Source of the DNA: Sphingobacteriales bacterium
GTDB taxonomy: Bacteria > Bacteroidota > Bacteroidia > Chitinophagales > Chitinophagaceae
Assembly (NCBI GenBank): GCA_016192105.1
Contig: JACPUV010000003.1
Coordinates: 62,001 to 126,000 of the forward strand
Direction: 5' to 3'
DNA length: 64,000 nt
Below the pieces are notes generated by a model that saw only the letters and a list, made by a program, of their open reading frames with translations, was not told the origin of the DNA and did not search any database. Positions 32,751-41,359 of the stretch are shown here, one piece after another; the first letter of the stretch is position 1; the number at the start of each line of letters is the position of its first letter. The translations under genes were made by a program, and so were the position numbers.

Positions 32751-34202
32751 ATGAAAATAGCTGTAGCTAACGGAGACGGAATCGGGCCCGAAATAATGGC
32801 AGCGGTTCTTAAAATATTCACTGCCAACAAAGTACCGTTGGAGTATGAATTTGTGGATATGGGGAAATGGGTTTTTGACAAAGGTTTTAACAACGGAATG
32901 ACCCCGGAAGCAAAGCAAAGCATTGAATCGCTGGGCCTGCTTTTTAAAGGCCCGATGGAAACGCCCAAGGGAAAGGGCGTGAAAAGTATCAATGTAACAG
33001 CCCGGAAAACCTGGAACACATTTGCCAATAAAAGGGATTTCCGGACCCTGCACGGCGTGGATACTGTCTTCAGCAAGGCGGGTATCCCGATTGATATCAC
33101 CGTGGTAAGAGAGAACATCGAAGATACCTATGGCGGCATCGAACACATGCTCACCCATGATGTGGCCCTGAGCCGCCGCTTTATCACCCGCCCGGGGAGT
33201 ATGCAGGTCATCCGCTATGCATTTGAAATGGCCAAACAGAAAAAAGCCCGGAGGATCACTTGTGGCCACAAAGCCAATATCATGAAGATCACGGACGGCC
33301 TGTTCCTTGAATGTTTTTACGAAGTGGCCAAAGAATATCCCGAACTGAAAGCCGATGATATCATCGTGGATGACCTCTGTATGAAACTGGTCACCCGCCC
33401 GGATAATTTTGATGTGGTGGTATTGACCAACCTGCAGGGGGATATTGTGTCTGATTTATGTGCAGGCCTTGTGGGAGGACTGGGATTTGCCCCATCCGCC
33501 AATATCGGCGATCATATTTCCATCTTTGAAGCTGTACATGGCACGGCCCCGGATATTGCCGGGAAAAATATCGCCAATCCCACCGCTTTATTACTAAGCG
33601 GGCTGGCCATGCTCCGGCATGTTGGCCTCACCGAAAATGCAGCTACCATCGAAAACGCATTGCTCTATACCCTGGAATCGGGTATCCATACCGGGGATTT
33701 CGGGGACAAATCAAAATCACCCGTCAATACCACGCAGTTTGCCGAAGCGATTATCGGCAACTTTGGTAAAAAACCGGGAATCGGCGCCCGGGAGATCATC
33801 CCGAATATGCCCGGCACCCCCACCCCTCTTAAGCTGGATATCAATTCCATGATGATCTCCAAAGAATCGGAGGATGAAGTGATCGCGGGGGTTGACCTGT
33901 TTATTGAAAGCGATGAACAGCCCGCCGCGATTGCCGGTAAATGCAAGCGGCATGCAGGGGTTAAATTCAGCCTGGTCAATATTAGCAACCGCGGTACCCA
34001 GGTCTGGCCAACCGGCTCCGTATATACCAACCTGGTAAATCAGTACAATGTCCGTTTTGAAAGCATTGACGACGAACCCCTGAACCAGCAGGATGTAATC
34101 GGGCTCTATGTGAGCATGAGCGGTAATTTCAAGATCTGCTCCTTTGAATTATTGAACAGGTGGGGGGATAAGAAGGCCTATAGCCTGGCGCAGGGACAGT
34201 AA
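32751..34202 (+). CDS. icd: NADP-type isocitrate dehydrogenase with C-terminal extension
   Basis: A 483-residue enzyme of the isocitrate/isopropylmalate dehydrogenase family (ANGDGIGPEIM; VRENIEDTYGGIEHML; VVLTNLQGDIVSDLCAGLVGGLGFAPSANIGDHISIFEAVHGTAPDIAGKNIANPTALLLS). It oxidatively decarboxylates isocitrate to 2-oxoglutarate in the TCA cycle. The core ends near residue 330 and is followed by an extra domain of about 150 residues (GVKFSLVNISNRGTQVWPTGS), as in the Thermus enzyme and its relatives. Cofactor choice is likely NADP by family but is not proven here. Single gene, divergent from apaG. Confidence 0.93.
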   Translation: MKIAVANGDGIGPEIMAAVLKIFTANKVPLEYEFVDMGKWVFDKGFNNGMTPEAKQSIESLGLLFKGPMETPKGKGVKSINVTARKTWNTFANKRDFRTLHGVDTVFSKAGIPIDITVVRENIEDTYGGIEHMLTHDVALSRRFITRPGSMQVIRYAFEMAKQKKARRITCGHKANIMKITDGLFLECFYEVAKEYPELKADDIIVDDLCMKLVTRPDNFDVVVLTNLQGDIVSDLCAGLVGGLGFAPSANIGDHISIFEAVHGTAPDIAGKNIANPTALLLSGLAMLRHVGLTENAATIENALLYTLESGIHTGDFGDKSKSPVNTTQFAEAIIGNFGKKPGIGAREIIPNMPGTPTPLKLDINSMMISKESEDEVIAGVDLFIESDEQPAAIAGKCKRHAGVKFSLVNISNRGTQVWPTGSVYTNLVNQYNVRFESIDDEPLNQQDVIGLYVSMSGNFKICSFELLNRWGDKKAYSLAQGQ

Positions 34203-34203
34203 G

Positions 34204-34240
34204 GGTGGAGGTGGTTAGTAGTCGGTAGTTTGCGGTTGCT
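34204..34240 (+). repeat. Short degenerate heptamer array
   Basis: Read on the minus strand it is CAGCAAC, CGCAAAC, TACCGAC, TACTAAC and CACCTCC: about five seven-base units between the convergent icd and SUI1 genes. It is weaker than the other arrays but keeps the same period and the same CAAC/CGAC words. Confidence 0.5.
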
Positions 34241-34264
34241 GAATTACGAGCTGTGAACCTTGAG

Positions 34265-34609
34265 CTACCCCGCCTTCTTCGTCTGCGCATACCCGTTCCT
34301 GAGCAACCACTGAAGCACTTTTTCCCTTTGATCCCCCTGGACAATGGCTTCGCCGTCTTTTACCGAGCCACCGGTACCGCAAACTGTTTTCAATTTCTTT
34401 CCCAACTCTTCCAGATCGCCGGGCCGGCCCGCAAATCCCGTTACCACCGTTACGGCCTTGCCGCCACGTTGTTTCGTCTCCAGCCAGATCCGTAATTTCT
34501 GCTGTTGCGGCAGAAGGGTGTCCGTATCCTGCTGTTCTGCTTCAAATGAAAAGCCCGGGTCTGTACTGTAAACAAAACCCCGGCTATCGGGTTTATTTTT
34601 CTTGCTCAT
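34265..34609 (-). CDS. SUI1/eIF1-family translation factor (YciH-like)
   Basis: A 114-residue protein with an N-terminal basic tail and a SUI1 domain in the C-terminal 80 residues: KLRIWLETKQRGGKAVTVVTGFAGRPGDLEELGKKLKTVCGTGGSVKDGEAIVQGDQREKVLQWLLRNGY. The segment TVCGTGGSVKDGEIxxQGD is the family signature. Bacterial homologues (YciH) influence start-codon fidelity and interact with the small ribosomal subunit. It is 19 bases downstream of nadC and probably cotranscribed, although no functional link is known. Convergent with icd. Confidence 0.9.
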   Translation of the reverse strand: MSKKNKPDSRGFVYSTDPGFSFEAEQQDTDTLLPQQQKLRIWLETKQRGGKAVTVVTGFAGRPGDLEELGKKLKTVCGTGGSVKDGEAIVQGDQREKVLQWLLRNGYAQTKKAG

Positions 34610-34628
34610 GCATGTTGGTTAAATAAGT

Positions 34629-35486
34629 TTATAAGGGAACCGCTTTCAGACTCAGGTCCAGGCTCCGGGCCTGGTGGATCAGGGCGCCCACGCTGACAAA
34701 ATCCACCCCCGTCTTCGCATATTCCTCAATGTTATCCAGACTGATACCGCCGCTGGCTTCCGTTTCAAAATCCTCCCCAATCAGCAGCACCGCTTCCCGG
34801 ACCTGGTCCGGCTTAAAATTATCCAGCATGATCCGGAATACTTTTCCCCGGCCTGCTGTGATCACCCGCTTTACTTCCTCCAGGTTTCGGGTCTCCACTT
34901 CAATCCGCAGACCGGGTTTATACCGCTGCACATAGTCAGCCGCCTGTGCAATGGCTTTTTCAAGGCTCCCGCAATAATCAATATGATTGTCCTTCAGCAT
35001 GATCATATCATACAATCCAAACCGGTGATTTACGCCGCCGCCGATCCGGACCGCCTCCTTCTCCAGTAAACGGAAATTCGGCGTGGTCTTCCGGGTATCG
35101 AGCAACCGGGTCTTATACCCTTTCAGTTTACCGGTATATTGCCTGGTAAGTGTGGCGATCCCGCTCATCCGCTGCATACAGTTCAGCACCAGCCGCTCGC
35201 ACCGGAGAATGGTATGTACCGTGGCCTCCACTTCAAAAGCCTGCTCCCCGTACTTCATTTCCTCCCCGTCATTTTTAAATTTGGTAAAAACCGCCCCCGG
35301 CTCCTGGTACTGAAAAATTTTCTTCCCCACTTCCACCCCGGCCAGTATCCCGTCCTGCTTAATTTTCAGGACGGCTTTGCCCCGGGCATCAGCCGGAATA
35401 CAGGACAGGGCCGAATGATCCCCGTCGCCTACGTCCTCGTACAACGCTTCATCGATCAGGTGATGCAATTTTTCATCAAAGTTCAT
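34629..35486 (-). CDS. nadC: Nicotinate-nucleotide pyrophosphorylase (quinolinate phosphoribosyltransferase)
   Basis: A 285-residue enzyme that converts quinolinate and PRPP to nicotinate mononucleotide and CO2 in de novo NAD synthesis. Family motifs: the N-terminal helix LIDEALYEDVGDGDHSAL, the active-site block RLLDTRKTTPNFRLLEKEAVRIGGGVNHRFGLYDMIMLKDNHI with its Arg, Lys and His residues, and the C-terminal TEASGGISLDNIEEYAKTGVDFVSVGAL. It is complete. The gene starts 103 bases from the DUF4783 gene, and a TATTTTTG box ends four bases before its ATG. nadE is 3.5 kb away; nadA/nadB are not in the window. Confidence 0.96.
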   Translation of the reverse strand: MNFDEKLHHLIDEALYEDVGDGDHSALSCIPADARGKAVLKIKQDGILAGVEVGKKIFQYQEPGAVFTKFKNDGEEMKYGEQAFEVEATVHTILRCERLVLNCMQRMSGIATLTRQYTGKLKGYKTRLLDTRKTTPNFRLLEKEAVRIGGGVNHRFGLYDMIMLKDNHIDYCGSLEKAIAQAADYVQRYKPGLRIEVETRNLEEVKRVITAGRGKVFRIMLDNFKPDQVREAVLLIGEDFETEASGGISLDNIEEYAKTGVDFVSVGALIHQARSLDLSLKAVPL

Positions 35487-35490
35487 GGAG

Positions 35491-35498
35491 CAAAAATA
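35491..35498 (-). promoter_or_regulatory. -7-like box four bases before the nadC ATG
   Basis: TATTTTTG (minus strand) matches TAnnTTTG and ends four bases before the ATG at 35484-35486, exactly as at nadE. Confidence 0.4.
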
Positions 35499-35520
35499 AT
35501 GGATCGGGGCAGGCGGGCAT

Positions 35521-35552
35521 AAAAAATCCCCGCTGCTGTATGCAAACGGGGA
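35521..35552 (-). terminator. Terminator of the DUF4783 gene
   Basis: Read leftward, TCCCCG and CGGGGA form a 6-bp stem with a 14-base loop, followed by six T. It ends the DUF4783 transcript before nadC. Confidence 0.6.
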
Positions 35553-35588
35553 CTACTTCTTATCTGTTCACGCAAAATTGCTGCGCCT

Positions 35589-35978
35589 TTAATCTATCGA
35601 CTGGAACCGGATCTCCTTCACCAATTCTTTCCCGTTGCGGGTACGCATAAAGATATTGGTCCGGAAATTTCCCGCACTGGTCTGCAGGGTGCCAATTGCA
35701 AAATTACCCCCGGGGGACGTGCCTTTGTGTTTCAGTTCAAAGCCCTTTACCCCGTTATTGGAAAAGAAATCCTTTACGATCAGTTGTGCCTGTGCTTTAC
35801 TATAACTGTCACTTTTATCCGGCAGGGTCAGTTCTACGGTATCATCAAAATGCTTTGCCAGTTCCGCAGCATTACCCGAGCGAAGGGCGTTTAGCACTTC
35901 ATCAATACCTTCCTGCGCCTTAAATGAAGAAAGCAAAAGGACCGTACCGAGCAGCAATGATGTAAAAATCTGTTTCAT
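35589..35978 (-). CDS. DUF4783 family exported protein
   Basis: A 129-residue protein with a signal peptide (MKQIFTSLLLGTVLLLSSFKAQ) and a mature domain of about 105 residues that looks like a SnoaL/NTF2-like cone: GIDEVLNALRSGNAAELAKHFDDTVELTLPDKSDSYSKAQAQLIVKDFFSNN and later LKHKGTSPGGNFAIGTLQTSAGNFRTNIFMR. This is the DUF4783 family of Bacteroidota, of unknown function. I start at the ATG of MKQIF; an upstream GTG would add eight codons without benefit. It lies upstream of nadC on the same strand but is separated by a hairpin terminator, so it is probably a single-gene unit. Confidence 0.85.
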   Translation of the reverse strand: MKQIFTSLLLGTVLLLSSFKAQEGIDEVLNALRSGNAAELAKHFDDTVELTLPDKSDSYSKAQAQLIVKDFFSNNGVKGFELKHKGTSPGGNFAIGTLQTSAGNFRTNIFMRTRNGKELVKEIRFQSID

Positions 35979-36187
35979 ATTTGTTCTGATGTTGGTTTTC
36001 ACAGAGGTATTTATCTAAAAACATGCCATGTTACGGATTAACGTTCGCAGGTACTAAAATACTAAAAACCAGCTGCTTTCGCCAAATCTGTCAGGTAAAT
36101 CGCCGATTTCGGTGTAATTTTACAGGGTTCGGACGGGATTTGTTCCCTGAAAACGAATGTGTTTATACCTTGAATAATTCTGATCAA

Positions 36188-37720
36188 ATGTCATCTAAAA
36201 AAGTAATCCTTGTGATCATGGACGGCTGGGGCCTTGGAAAAGTTGCATCATCCGATGCGATCCGGCACGCCAACACAGCATTTACCAGCAGTTTGTACAC
36301 CCGGTATCCCCACTCCACGCTGGTCACCTGCGGGGAAGCCGTGGGGCTGCCCGATGGCCAGATGGGAAATTCGGAAGTGGGTCACCTGAACCTGGGCGCC
36401 GGCCGGATCGTGTACCAGGAACTGCAGCGCATCAATGTGGCAGTGCGGGATGGTTCCTTTGCCCAAAATGAAAAATTACTCAGTGCGATCCGCTATGCCA
36501 AAACAAATCACAAACCCCTGCACCTCCTGGGTCTTGTCAGCAACGGAGGTGTACACTCGCATATCAACCATGTAAAAGCAATTGCTGACACCTGTAAAGC
36601 AGAGGGCCTGGAACAGGTTTTTATCCATGCGTTTACCGACGGAAGGGATTGTGATCCCAAAAGCGGGCTGGCCTTTATCATCGAACTGCAGCAGCACCTC
36701 AACGGCAGTGTGGGAAAGATTGCTTCTGTCAGCGGCCGCTATTATGCCATGGACCGGGATAAAAGATGGGAGCGCGTGAAACTGGCCTATGACACCCTGG
36801 TCAACGGGCTGGGTGCCAAAGCCACGGATGCAGTTGCCGCCGTGGAAAGTTCCTATGCCAGCAATGTGACGGATGAATTCATCAAACCCACGGTGATCGT
36901 GGATGAAGCGCAGCAGCCGCTGGCTACGATCAGGGAAGGGGATGTGGCCATCTGTTTCAATTTCCGGACCGACCGCTGCCGCGAGATCACCCAGGTACTG
37001 ACCCAACTGGACCTGCCGGAATTTGATATGCATAAACTCGCCCTGCATTATACCACGATGACGGAATACGACAAGACCTATCAGGATGTAAACGTCATTT
37101 TTGAAAACGACAACCTGAATAATACCCTGGGGGAAATACTGGAGCAAAACGGGCTGAAACAGATCCGGATCGCCGAAACAGAAAAATACCCGCACGTAAG
37201 TTTCTTTTTCAGCGGCGGCCGCGAAAAGCCCTTTGAAGGGGAAAAACGGATCATGATCCAGTCGCCCAAAGTGGCCACCTATGACCTGCAGCCGGAGATG
37301 AGTGCGAATGAAGTCACCGATGCGATCGTGAGCGAAATCGAAAACAAATCAGCGGATTTTATCTGCCTGAACTTTGCCAATGCCGATATGGTGGGCCATA
37401 CCGGTATCTGGGAAGCCGCGATCAAAGCCGTAGAAACCGTTGACCATTGCGTGGACAGGGTGGTAACCGCAGGATTAGCCAATGGCTACACGATTTTCCT
37501 GACAGCCGACCATGGCAATTCGGATTACATGATCAATGAAGACGGCAGCCCGAATACGGCACATACCCTGAACCTGGTGCCGTTCTTTATTATTGATAAA
37601 GACTGGAAAGGCACGATCAAACCCGGGAAGCTGGGCGATATTGCCCCCACGATCCTTACCATGATGCAACTCCCTGTTCCCAAAGAAATGACCGGAACCA
37701 TACTGACCGATAATCTTTAA
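36188..37720 (+). CDS. gpmI: Cofactor-independent phosphoglycerate mutase
   Basis: A 510-residue alkaline-phosphatase-superfamily mutase interconverting 3- and 2-phosphoglycerate in glycolysis, using two manganese ions. It contains the first metal motif IMDGWG, the catalytic serine loop GQMGNSEVGHLNLGAGR, the DGRDCDPKSG block, FNFRTDRCREIT and the C-terminal metal sites NFANADMVGHTGIWEAAIKAVE and TADHGNSDYM. I start at MSSKKVILVIMDGWG; the longest frame adds 55 residues that have no family counterpart. It is followed after 10 bases by the haem-binding-domain gene, so cotranscription is likely. Confidence 0.96.
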   Translation: MSSKKVILVIMDGWGLGKVASSDAIRHANTAFTSSLYTRYPHSTLVTCGEAVGLPDGQMGNSEVGHLNLGAGRIVYQELQRINVAVRDGSFAQNEKLLSAIRYAKTNHKPLHLLGLVSNGGVHSHINHVKAIADTCKAEGLEQVFIHAFTDGRDCDPKSGLAFIIELQQHLNGSVGKIASVSGRYYAMDRDKRWERVKLAYDTLVNGLGAKATDAVAAVESSYASNVTDEFIKPTVIVDEAQQPLATIREGDVAICFNFRTDRCREITQVLTQLDLPEFDMHKLALHYTTMTEYDKTYQDVNVIFENDNLNNTLGEILEQNGLKQIRIAETEKYPHVSFFFSGGREKPFEGEKRIMIQSPKVATYDLQPEMSANEVTDAIVSEIENKSADFICLNFANADMVGHTGIWEAAIKAVETVDHCVDRVVTAGLANGYTIFLTADHGNSDYMINEDGSPNTAHTLNLVPFFIIDKDWKGTIKPGKLGDIAPTILTMMQLPVPKEMTGTILTDNL

Positions 37721-37730
37721 AACAACCTGT

Positions 37731-38219
37731 ATGTTAAAAAAAATCATGCTTGTTATTCTGGCGATCCTGGTGATCATCCAGTTCATTCATCCAAAAAAGA
37801 ACCAGGCGGAGGGCCCGCAGGCCAATTATATCGGGAACAATTACGCGGTTTCCGCTGAGGTAAAAAGCATCCTGGAAAAAGCCTGCAACGACTGCCATAG
37901 CAACAATACCCGCTATCCCTGGTATGCCAAAATCCAGCCGGTGCATTGGTGGCTGGATAAACACGTAAAAGACGGAAAAAAAGAAGTGAATTTTGATGAG
38001 TACAGTAACCGCCCGCCGCGGTACCAGTATAAAAAGATGAAAGAGGTCATTGAACAGGTCAAGGAAGGGGAAATGCCGCTGAACTCCTATACCTGGACCC
38101 ATACTGATGCCAAACTGACCTCTTCAGAAAAAGAAGCACTGACCGGCTGGGCCCAGGCTGTACTGAATGATCTGAAATCCAGGTACCCCATCGACAGCCT
38201 GGAGATTAAGAAGAATTAA
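37731..38219 (+). CDS. Haem-binding-domain (cytochrome c-like) membrane-anchored protein
   Basis: A 162-residue protein with an N-terminal transmembrane anchor (residues about 4-20) and one CxxCH motif: Cys52, Cys55 and His56 in ACNDCHSNNTRYPWYAKIQP. The rest (PPRYQYKKMKEVIEQVKEGEMPLNSYTWTHTDAKLTSSEKEALTGWAQA) is the C-terminal part of the haem-binding domain PF14376. It should carry a covalent haem on the periplasmic side. It is 10 bases after gpmI and 18 bases before the next exported protein, which precedes a TonB-dependent receptor, so it may belong to a haem- or redox-linked group. The link is inferred from order only. Confidence 0.88.
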   Translation: MLKKIMLVILAILVIIQFIHPKKNQAEGPQANYIGNNYAVSAEVKSILEKACNDCHSNNTRYPWYAKIQPVHWWLDKHVKDGKKEVNFDEYSNRPPRYQYKKMKEVIEQVKEGEMPLNSYTWTHTDAKLTSSEKEALTGWAQAVLNDLKSRYPIDSLEIKKN

Positions 38220-38237
38220 CGAATCGTTGCCGGATCG

Positions 38238-38750
38238 TTGAATAAAAAAAAATATACCAGTCTCTTCTTTTTTTCACTCGGATTCATCCCGTTGCTGTCC
38301 ATGGTATTTTCGGATATCAGCAAGTGGAATATCAAGATCCGGAACAGCCGGGAAGACCGGTACACCCGGGAACTGCAAACGGTCCGCCTGCGGGCAGCAG
38401 ACGTCATCTGGATGGACAAAGAAGAAATCTTCGTACACGGGAAAATGTTTGATATCAGCAGCCGGGTCCTGGAAAACGGGTGGTTTACTTTTAAAGGTAA
38501 ATACGACAACAAGGAAACCGAACTGCTTGACCGGCAAATGAAGAAGACCGCTTCTTCCGGAAATGATCTTTATAAACTGACCCGGATCTTCAACTGCCTG
38601 CACAGCCTCTACTGCGGCCAGGCTGCTGAACCGGCGACCCTGGCCCTGCAGGAGCCGCTGTATCCCTCCCGGCCCGCCCCTGATCCTGTTTTACACTATC
38701 CGGAAATCCTCACTCCACCGCCCCAACAGGGCCGCTCTGTTTTTTTATAA
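38238..38750 (+). CDS. Exported protein preceding a TonB-dependent receptor, function unknown
   Basis: A 170-residue protein with an N-terminal hydrophobic segment (YTSLFFFSLGFIPLLSMVF) that is a signal anchor or signal peptide. The body contains LRAADVIWMDKEEIFVHGKMFDISSRVLENGWFTFKGKYDNKETELL, with short beta-strand-like stretches, and a proline-rich C-terminal tail (SRPAPDPVLHYPEILTPPPQQG). The start is a TTG at 38238; an internal ATG at 38302 would remove the hydrophobic part, so I prefer the TTG. Such small proteins often precede receptor genes in Bacteroidota, but I know of no function. It lies 40 bases before the TonB-dependent receptor gene, on the same strand. Confidence 0.65.
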   Translation: MNKKKYTSLFFFSLGFIPLLSMVFSDISKWNIKIRNSREDRYTRELQTVRLRAADVIWMDKEEIFVHGKMFDISSRVLENGWFTFKGKYDNKETELLDRQMKKTASSGNDLYKLTRIFNCLHSLYCGQAAEPATLALQEPLYPSRPAPDPVLHYPEILTPPPQQGRSVFL

Positions 38751-38790
38751 GATTAGCAACTACACATTACTGTAATTTAAATTTTCTATT

Positions 38791-41016
38791 ATGAGAAAAA
38801 CTGCATTGCTGTTTGCATTGCTGAACATGTCTGCCCTGGCGTATGCGCAAACAGACAGTACCCGTGAAAAAACTTTGGAAGAGGCCGTGGTGTATTCAAA
38901 TAAATTTGCCGAAAAGAAAAAAAACCTGGCCCAAAAGATCGATGTGATCACCGCGGCTGTGATTGCCAGGTACAACAGCCAGAATACCGGGGACCTGCTC
39001 ATCAATACCGGGAATGTATTTGTTCAAAAAAGTCAGCAGGGCGGGAGCAGCCCGGTGCTGCGCGGATTCGAAGCCAGCAGGATCCTGCTGATCATTGACG
39101 GTGTACGCATGAACAATGCCATCTACCGGGCCGGTCATTTGCAAAATGTAATTACAGTGGATCAAAACCTGCTGGAACGGGCAGAAGTAATGTATGGCCC
39201 TTCCTCCACGATCCATGGCAGTGATGCGCTGGGCGGGGCCGTTCAGTTCCGGACCAAAGCACCCATCCTGTCCGGCAAGGATAAAACCCTGTTTAAAGGA
39301 TCCGCCTTTGCACGCTATAGTACAGCCAACCGGGAAAAGACCGCCCACGCAGACCTGAGTACCGGGGGGCAAAAATTGGCCTGGCTGCAATCCTACAGCT
39401 ATAGTGAATTCGGTGATACCAGGATGGGTAGTAAGTACCCGGATAAATATCCTGACTTCGGACGCCGGTCTTATTACATTGAAACGGTAAACGGCATCGA
39501 TAATGTTGTTCCGAACAAGGATGACCGGGTTCAGCGTTTTTCGGGTTACAGTCAGTGGGACATTATCCAGAAATTTTTGCTCCGGCAAAATGATAAAGTA
39601 TCGCACAAACTGAACCTGCAATATTCCGGCTCAACGGATATTCCCCGCTACGACCGTCTCCAGGATACCCGGAATTTCGGGGGATCTACCGGTACCACCC
39701 TGCGCTATGCTGAATGGTATTACGGACCGCAGATCCGCATGATGGGTTCCTATGAACTGAATGTATCGGGTGCGGGCTTCCTGGATGAACTGAAAGCCAT
39801 TCTCAGTTACCAGGATATCAAAGAAAGCCGTCAGCAACGGGAATACCGCCGCTATGACCGCTTTGACAGCCGGAAGGAACAGATCAGGGTAGTCGGTTTT
39901 ACCATTGACGGACGAATGGTAAGGGGAAGGAATGAAATCAGTCTCGGCCTCGACGGGCAACTGAATGACCTGGCTTCTGCTGCCAGCCGGACCAACCTGA
40001 ATACCGGTGCAGTTAGCCCGCTTGATTCCCGGTATCCCAATGGCGATAATAACATGAATTACCTGGGCGCCTATGCCCAGCATTTACTTAAATCCAAAAA
40101 CGGTAAAATAGTACTGAACGACGGTATCCGTTTACAAACCGTACACCTGCATTCCACGATCCGTGACAATTCATTTTTTAATTTCCCCTTCAGTGAGATC
40201 AGCCAGCATCCGTTTGCCCTTACCGGGAATGTGGGACTGGTCTATATTCCCACAGAGGAATTTCGTTTTACCAGCAGTCTTTCCTCCGGGTTCAGGGCTC
40301 CGAATATTGACGATGCCTCGCGGGTATTCGAATCCAGTTCGGCCTCCCGCCGGCTGATCCTTCCCAACCCGGGTATCCGTCCTGAATACACGTACAATTT
40401 TGATCTCGGGCTGCTGTACAATGTGAAGAATATAATTCATTTTGAGCTGACCGGTTATTATACATTGTTCCGGAATGCAATCGCGCTGGCTCCCTTCCGG
40501 CTGAACGGGCAGGACTCCATCCTTTACAATGGCGTGCAGTCCGCGGTCTATGCCAACCAGAACATGAACAAAGCCTTTGTCAGGGGACTGAATGCCCGGC
40601 TGAAGATCGAATTCAGCAAGACCCTCTCGTGGGATAATACGATCAGCCAGACCTATGGACGTTATATACTTGCAGGTAAAAACAAAATACCGCTCGATCA
40701 TGTGCCGCCCGTTTTTGGCAAATCATCCCTTGCGTTAGCAGCAAAGAAATTAAATACAGAAGTCTTTATGCTGTTCAATGGCTGGAAGCGGATCAAAGAC
40801 TATAATCCCAATGGGGAGGACAACGGGCAGTATGCCACAACTGATGGTATGCCTTCCTGGTTCACCCTGAACTGGAGAGGCAGTTATACGATAAAAAAAT
40901 ACCTGACCGTACAGGCAGCTGTTGAAAATATCTTTGACCGCAATTACCGCTATTTCGCTTCGGGCTTCTCTGCACCGGGACGGAATTTTATACTGGCATT
41001 GCGAACCAGTTTCTGA
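38791..41016 (+). CDS. TonB-dependent outer-membrane receptor (haem/siderophore-type)
   Basis: A 741-residue receptor. Signal peptide (1-19), plug domain (about 40-165, with the TonB box-like EEAVVYS, LRGFEASRILLIIDGVRMNNAIY and MYGPSSTIHGSDALGGAVQF) and a 22-strand barrel ending in the terminal Phe of FILALRTSF. It lacks the SusC-type carboxypeptidase-like N-terminal domain. It shows a FRAP-like box (SGFRAPNIDD, near residue 500) and an NPNL-like box (LPNPGIRPEYTYNFDLGL, near 525), as in haem receptors. But the histidine that haem receptors keep between these boxes is absent, so haem is only one possible ligand. Transcript ends in a strong hairpin. Confidence 0.88.
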   Translation: MRKTALLFALLNMSALAYAQTDSTREKTLEEAVVYSNKFAEKKKNLAQKIDVITAAVIARYNSQNTGDLLINTGNVFVQKSQQGGSSPVLRGFEASRILLIIDGVRMNNAIYRAGHLQNVITVDQNLLERAEVMYGPSSTIHGSDALGGAVQFRTKAPILSGKDKTLFKGSAFARYSTANREKTAHADLSTGGQKLAWLQSYSYSEFGDTRMGSKYPDKYPDFGRRSYYIETVNGIDNVVPNKDDRVQRFSGYSQWDIIQKFLLRQNDKVSHKLNLQYSGSTDIPRYDRLQDTRNFGGSTGTTLRYAEWYYGPQIRMMGSYELNVSGAGFLDELKAILSYQDIKESRQQREYRRYDRFDSRKEQIRVVGFTIDGRMVRGRNEISLGLDGQLNDLASAASRTNLNTGAVSPLDSRYPNGDNNMNYLGAYAQHLLKSKNGKIVLNDGIRLQTVHLHSTIRDNSFFNFPFSEISQHPFALTGNVGLVYIPTEEFRFTSSLSSGFRAPNIDDASRVFESSSASRRLILPNPGIRPEYTYNFDLGLLYNVKNIIHFELTGYYTLFRNAIALAPFRLNGQDSILYNGVQSAVYANQNMNKAFVRGLNARLKIEFSKTLSWDNTISQTYGRYILAGKNKIPLDHVPPVFGKSSLALAAKKLNTEVFMLFNGWKRIKDYNPNGEDNGQYATTDGMPSWFTLNWRGSYTIKKYLTVQAAVENIFDRNYRYFASGFSAPGRNFILALRTSF

Positions 41017-41021
41017 AACAA

Positions 41022-41060
41022 ATGAAAGAGGCGGTCCTGTTTAATGACCGCCTCTTTCAT
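41022..41060 (+). terminator. Strong hairpin terminator after the TonB-dependent receptor
   Basis: ATGAAAGAGGCGGTC and its exact complement form a perfect 15-bp stem with a 9-base loop, followed by a short T-rich run. It starts five bases after the stop codon. Confidence 0.8.
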
Positions 41061-41359
41061 TTCGTTATAGTGCCCTTACCGGCTGCACTTCTGCCGGGAA
41101 TGCGGCCGGTAAAAAGCGCAATCCCCCAACTCATCCTTCCCATCCTATTGGTAAAAATTGTAAACCCAAGTTTAACGCATTCCCCTTCAATCCTTTAACC
41201 CGCCGGTTCCCGGACCACTTCCTATTTTTCCGTTCCGGGCCTGTTTTCCGTTTGTCCCGGATTCCGGCTTCTCCTGCTTCTTTTCGGGCCAATTTTTACA
41301 ATGCTATGCAGCAATCGTTCAGAAAAAATGTCTAATTTACAGGCAACCAAAGGGTATTT
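41061..41359. other. Gap of 299 bases with no gene seen
   Basis: Lies between the receptor's terminator and the ECF sigma gene. Pyrimidine-rich in the middle (TTCCCGGACCACTTCC and similar). I see no start codon with a convincing frame and no clean TAnnTTTG box; the sigma gene's promoter must be here but I cannot place it. Confidence 0.5.

Noticed and set aside
36023..36187. Upstream extension of gpmI by 55 codons
   Set aside because: The family begins with the metal motif a few residues after MSSKK; the extension has no counterpart.
36476..37195. Open frame of 239 codons opposite gpmI
   Set aside because: Antisense shadow of a complete phosphoglycerate mutase gene.
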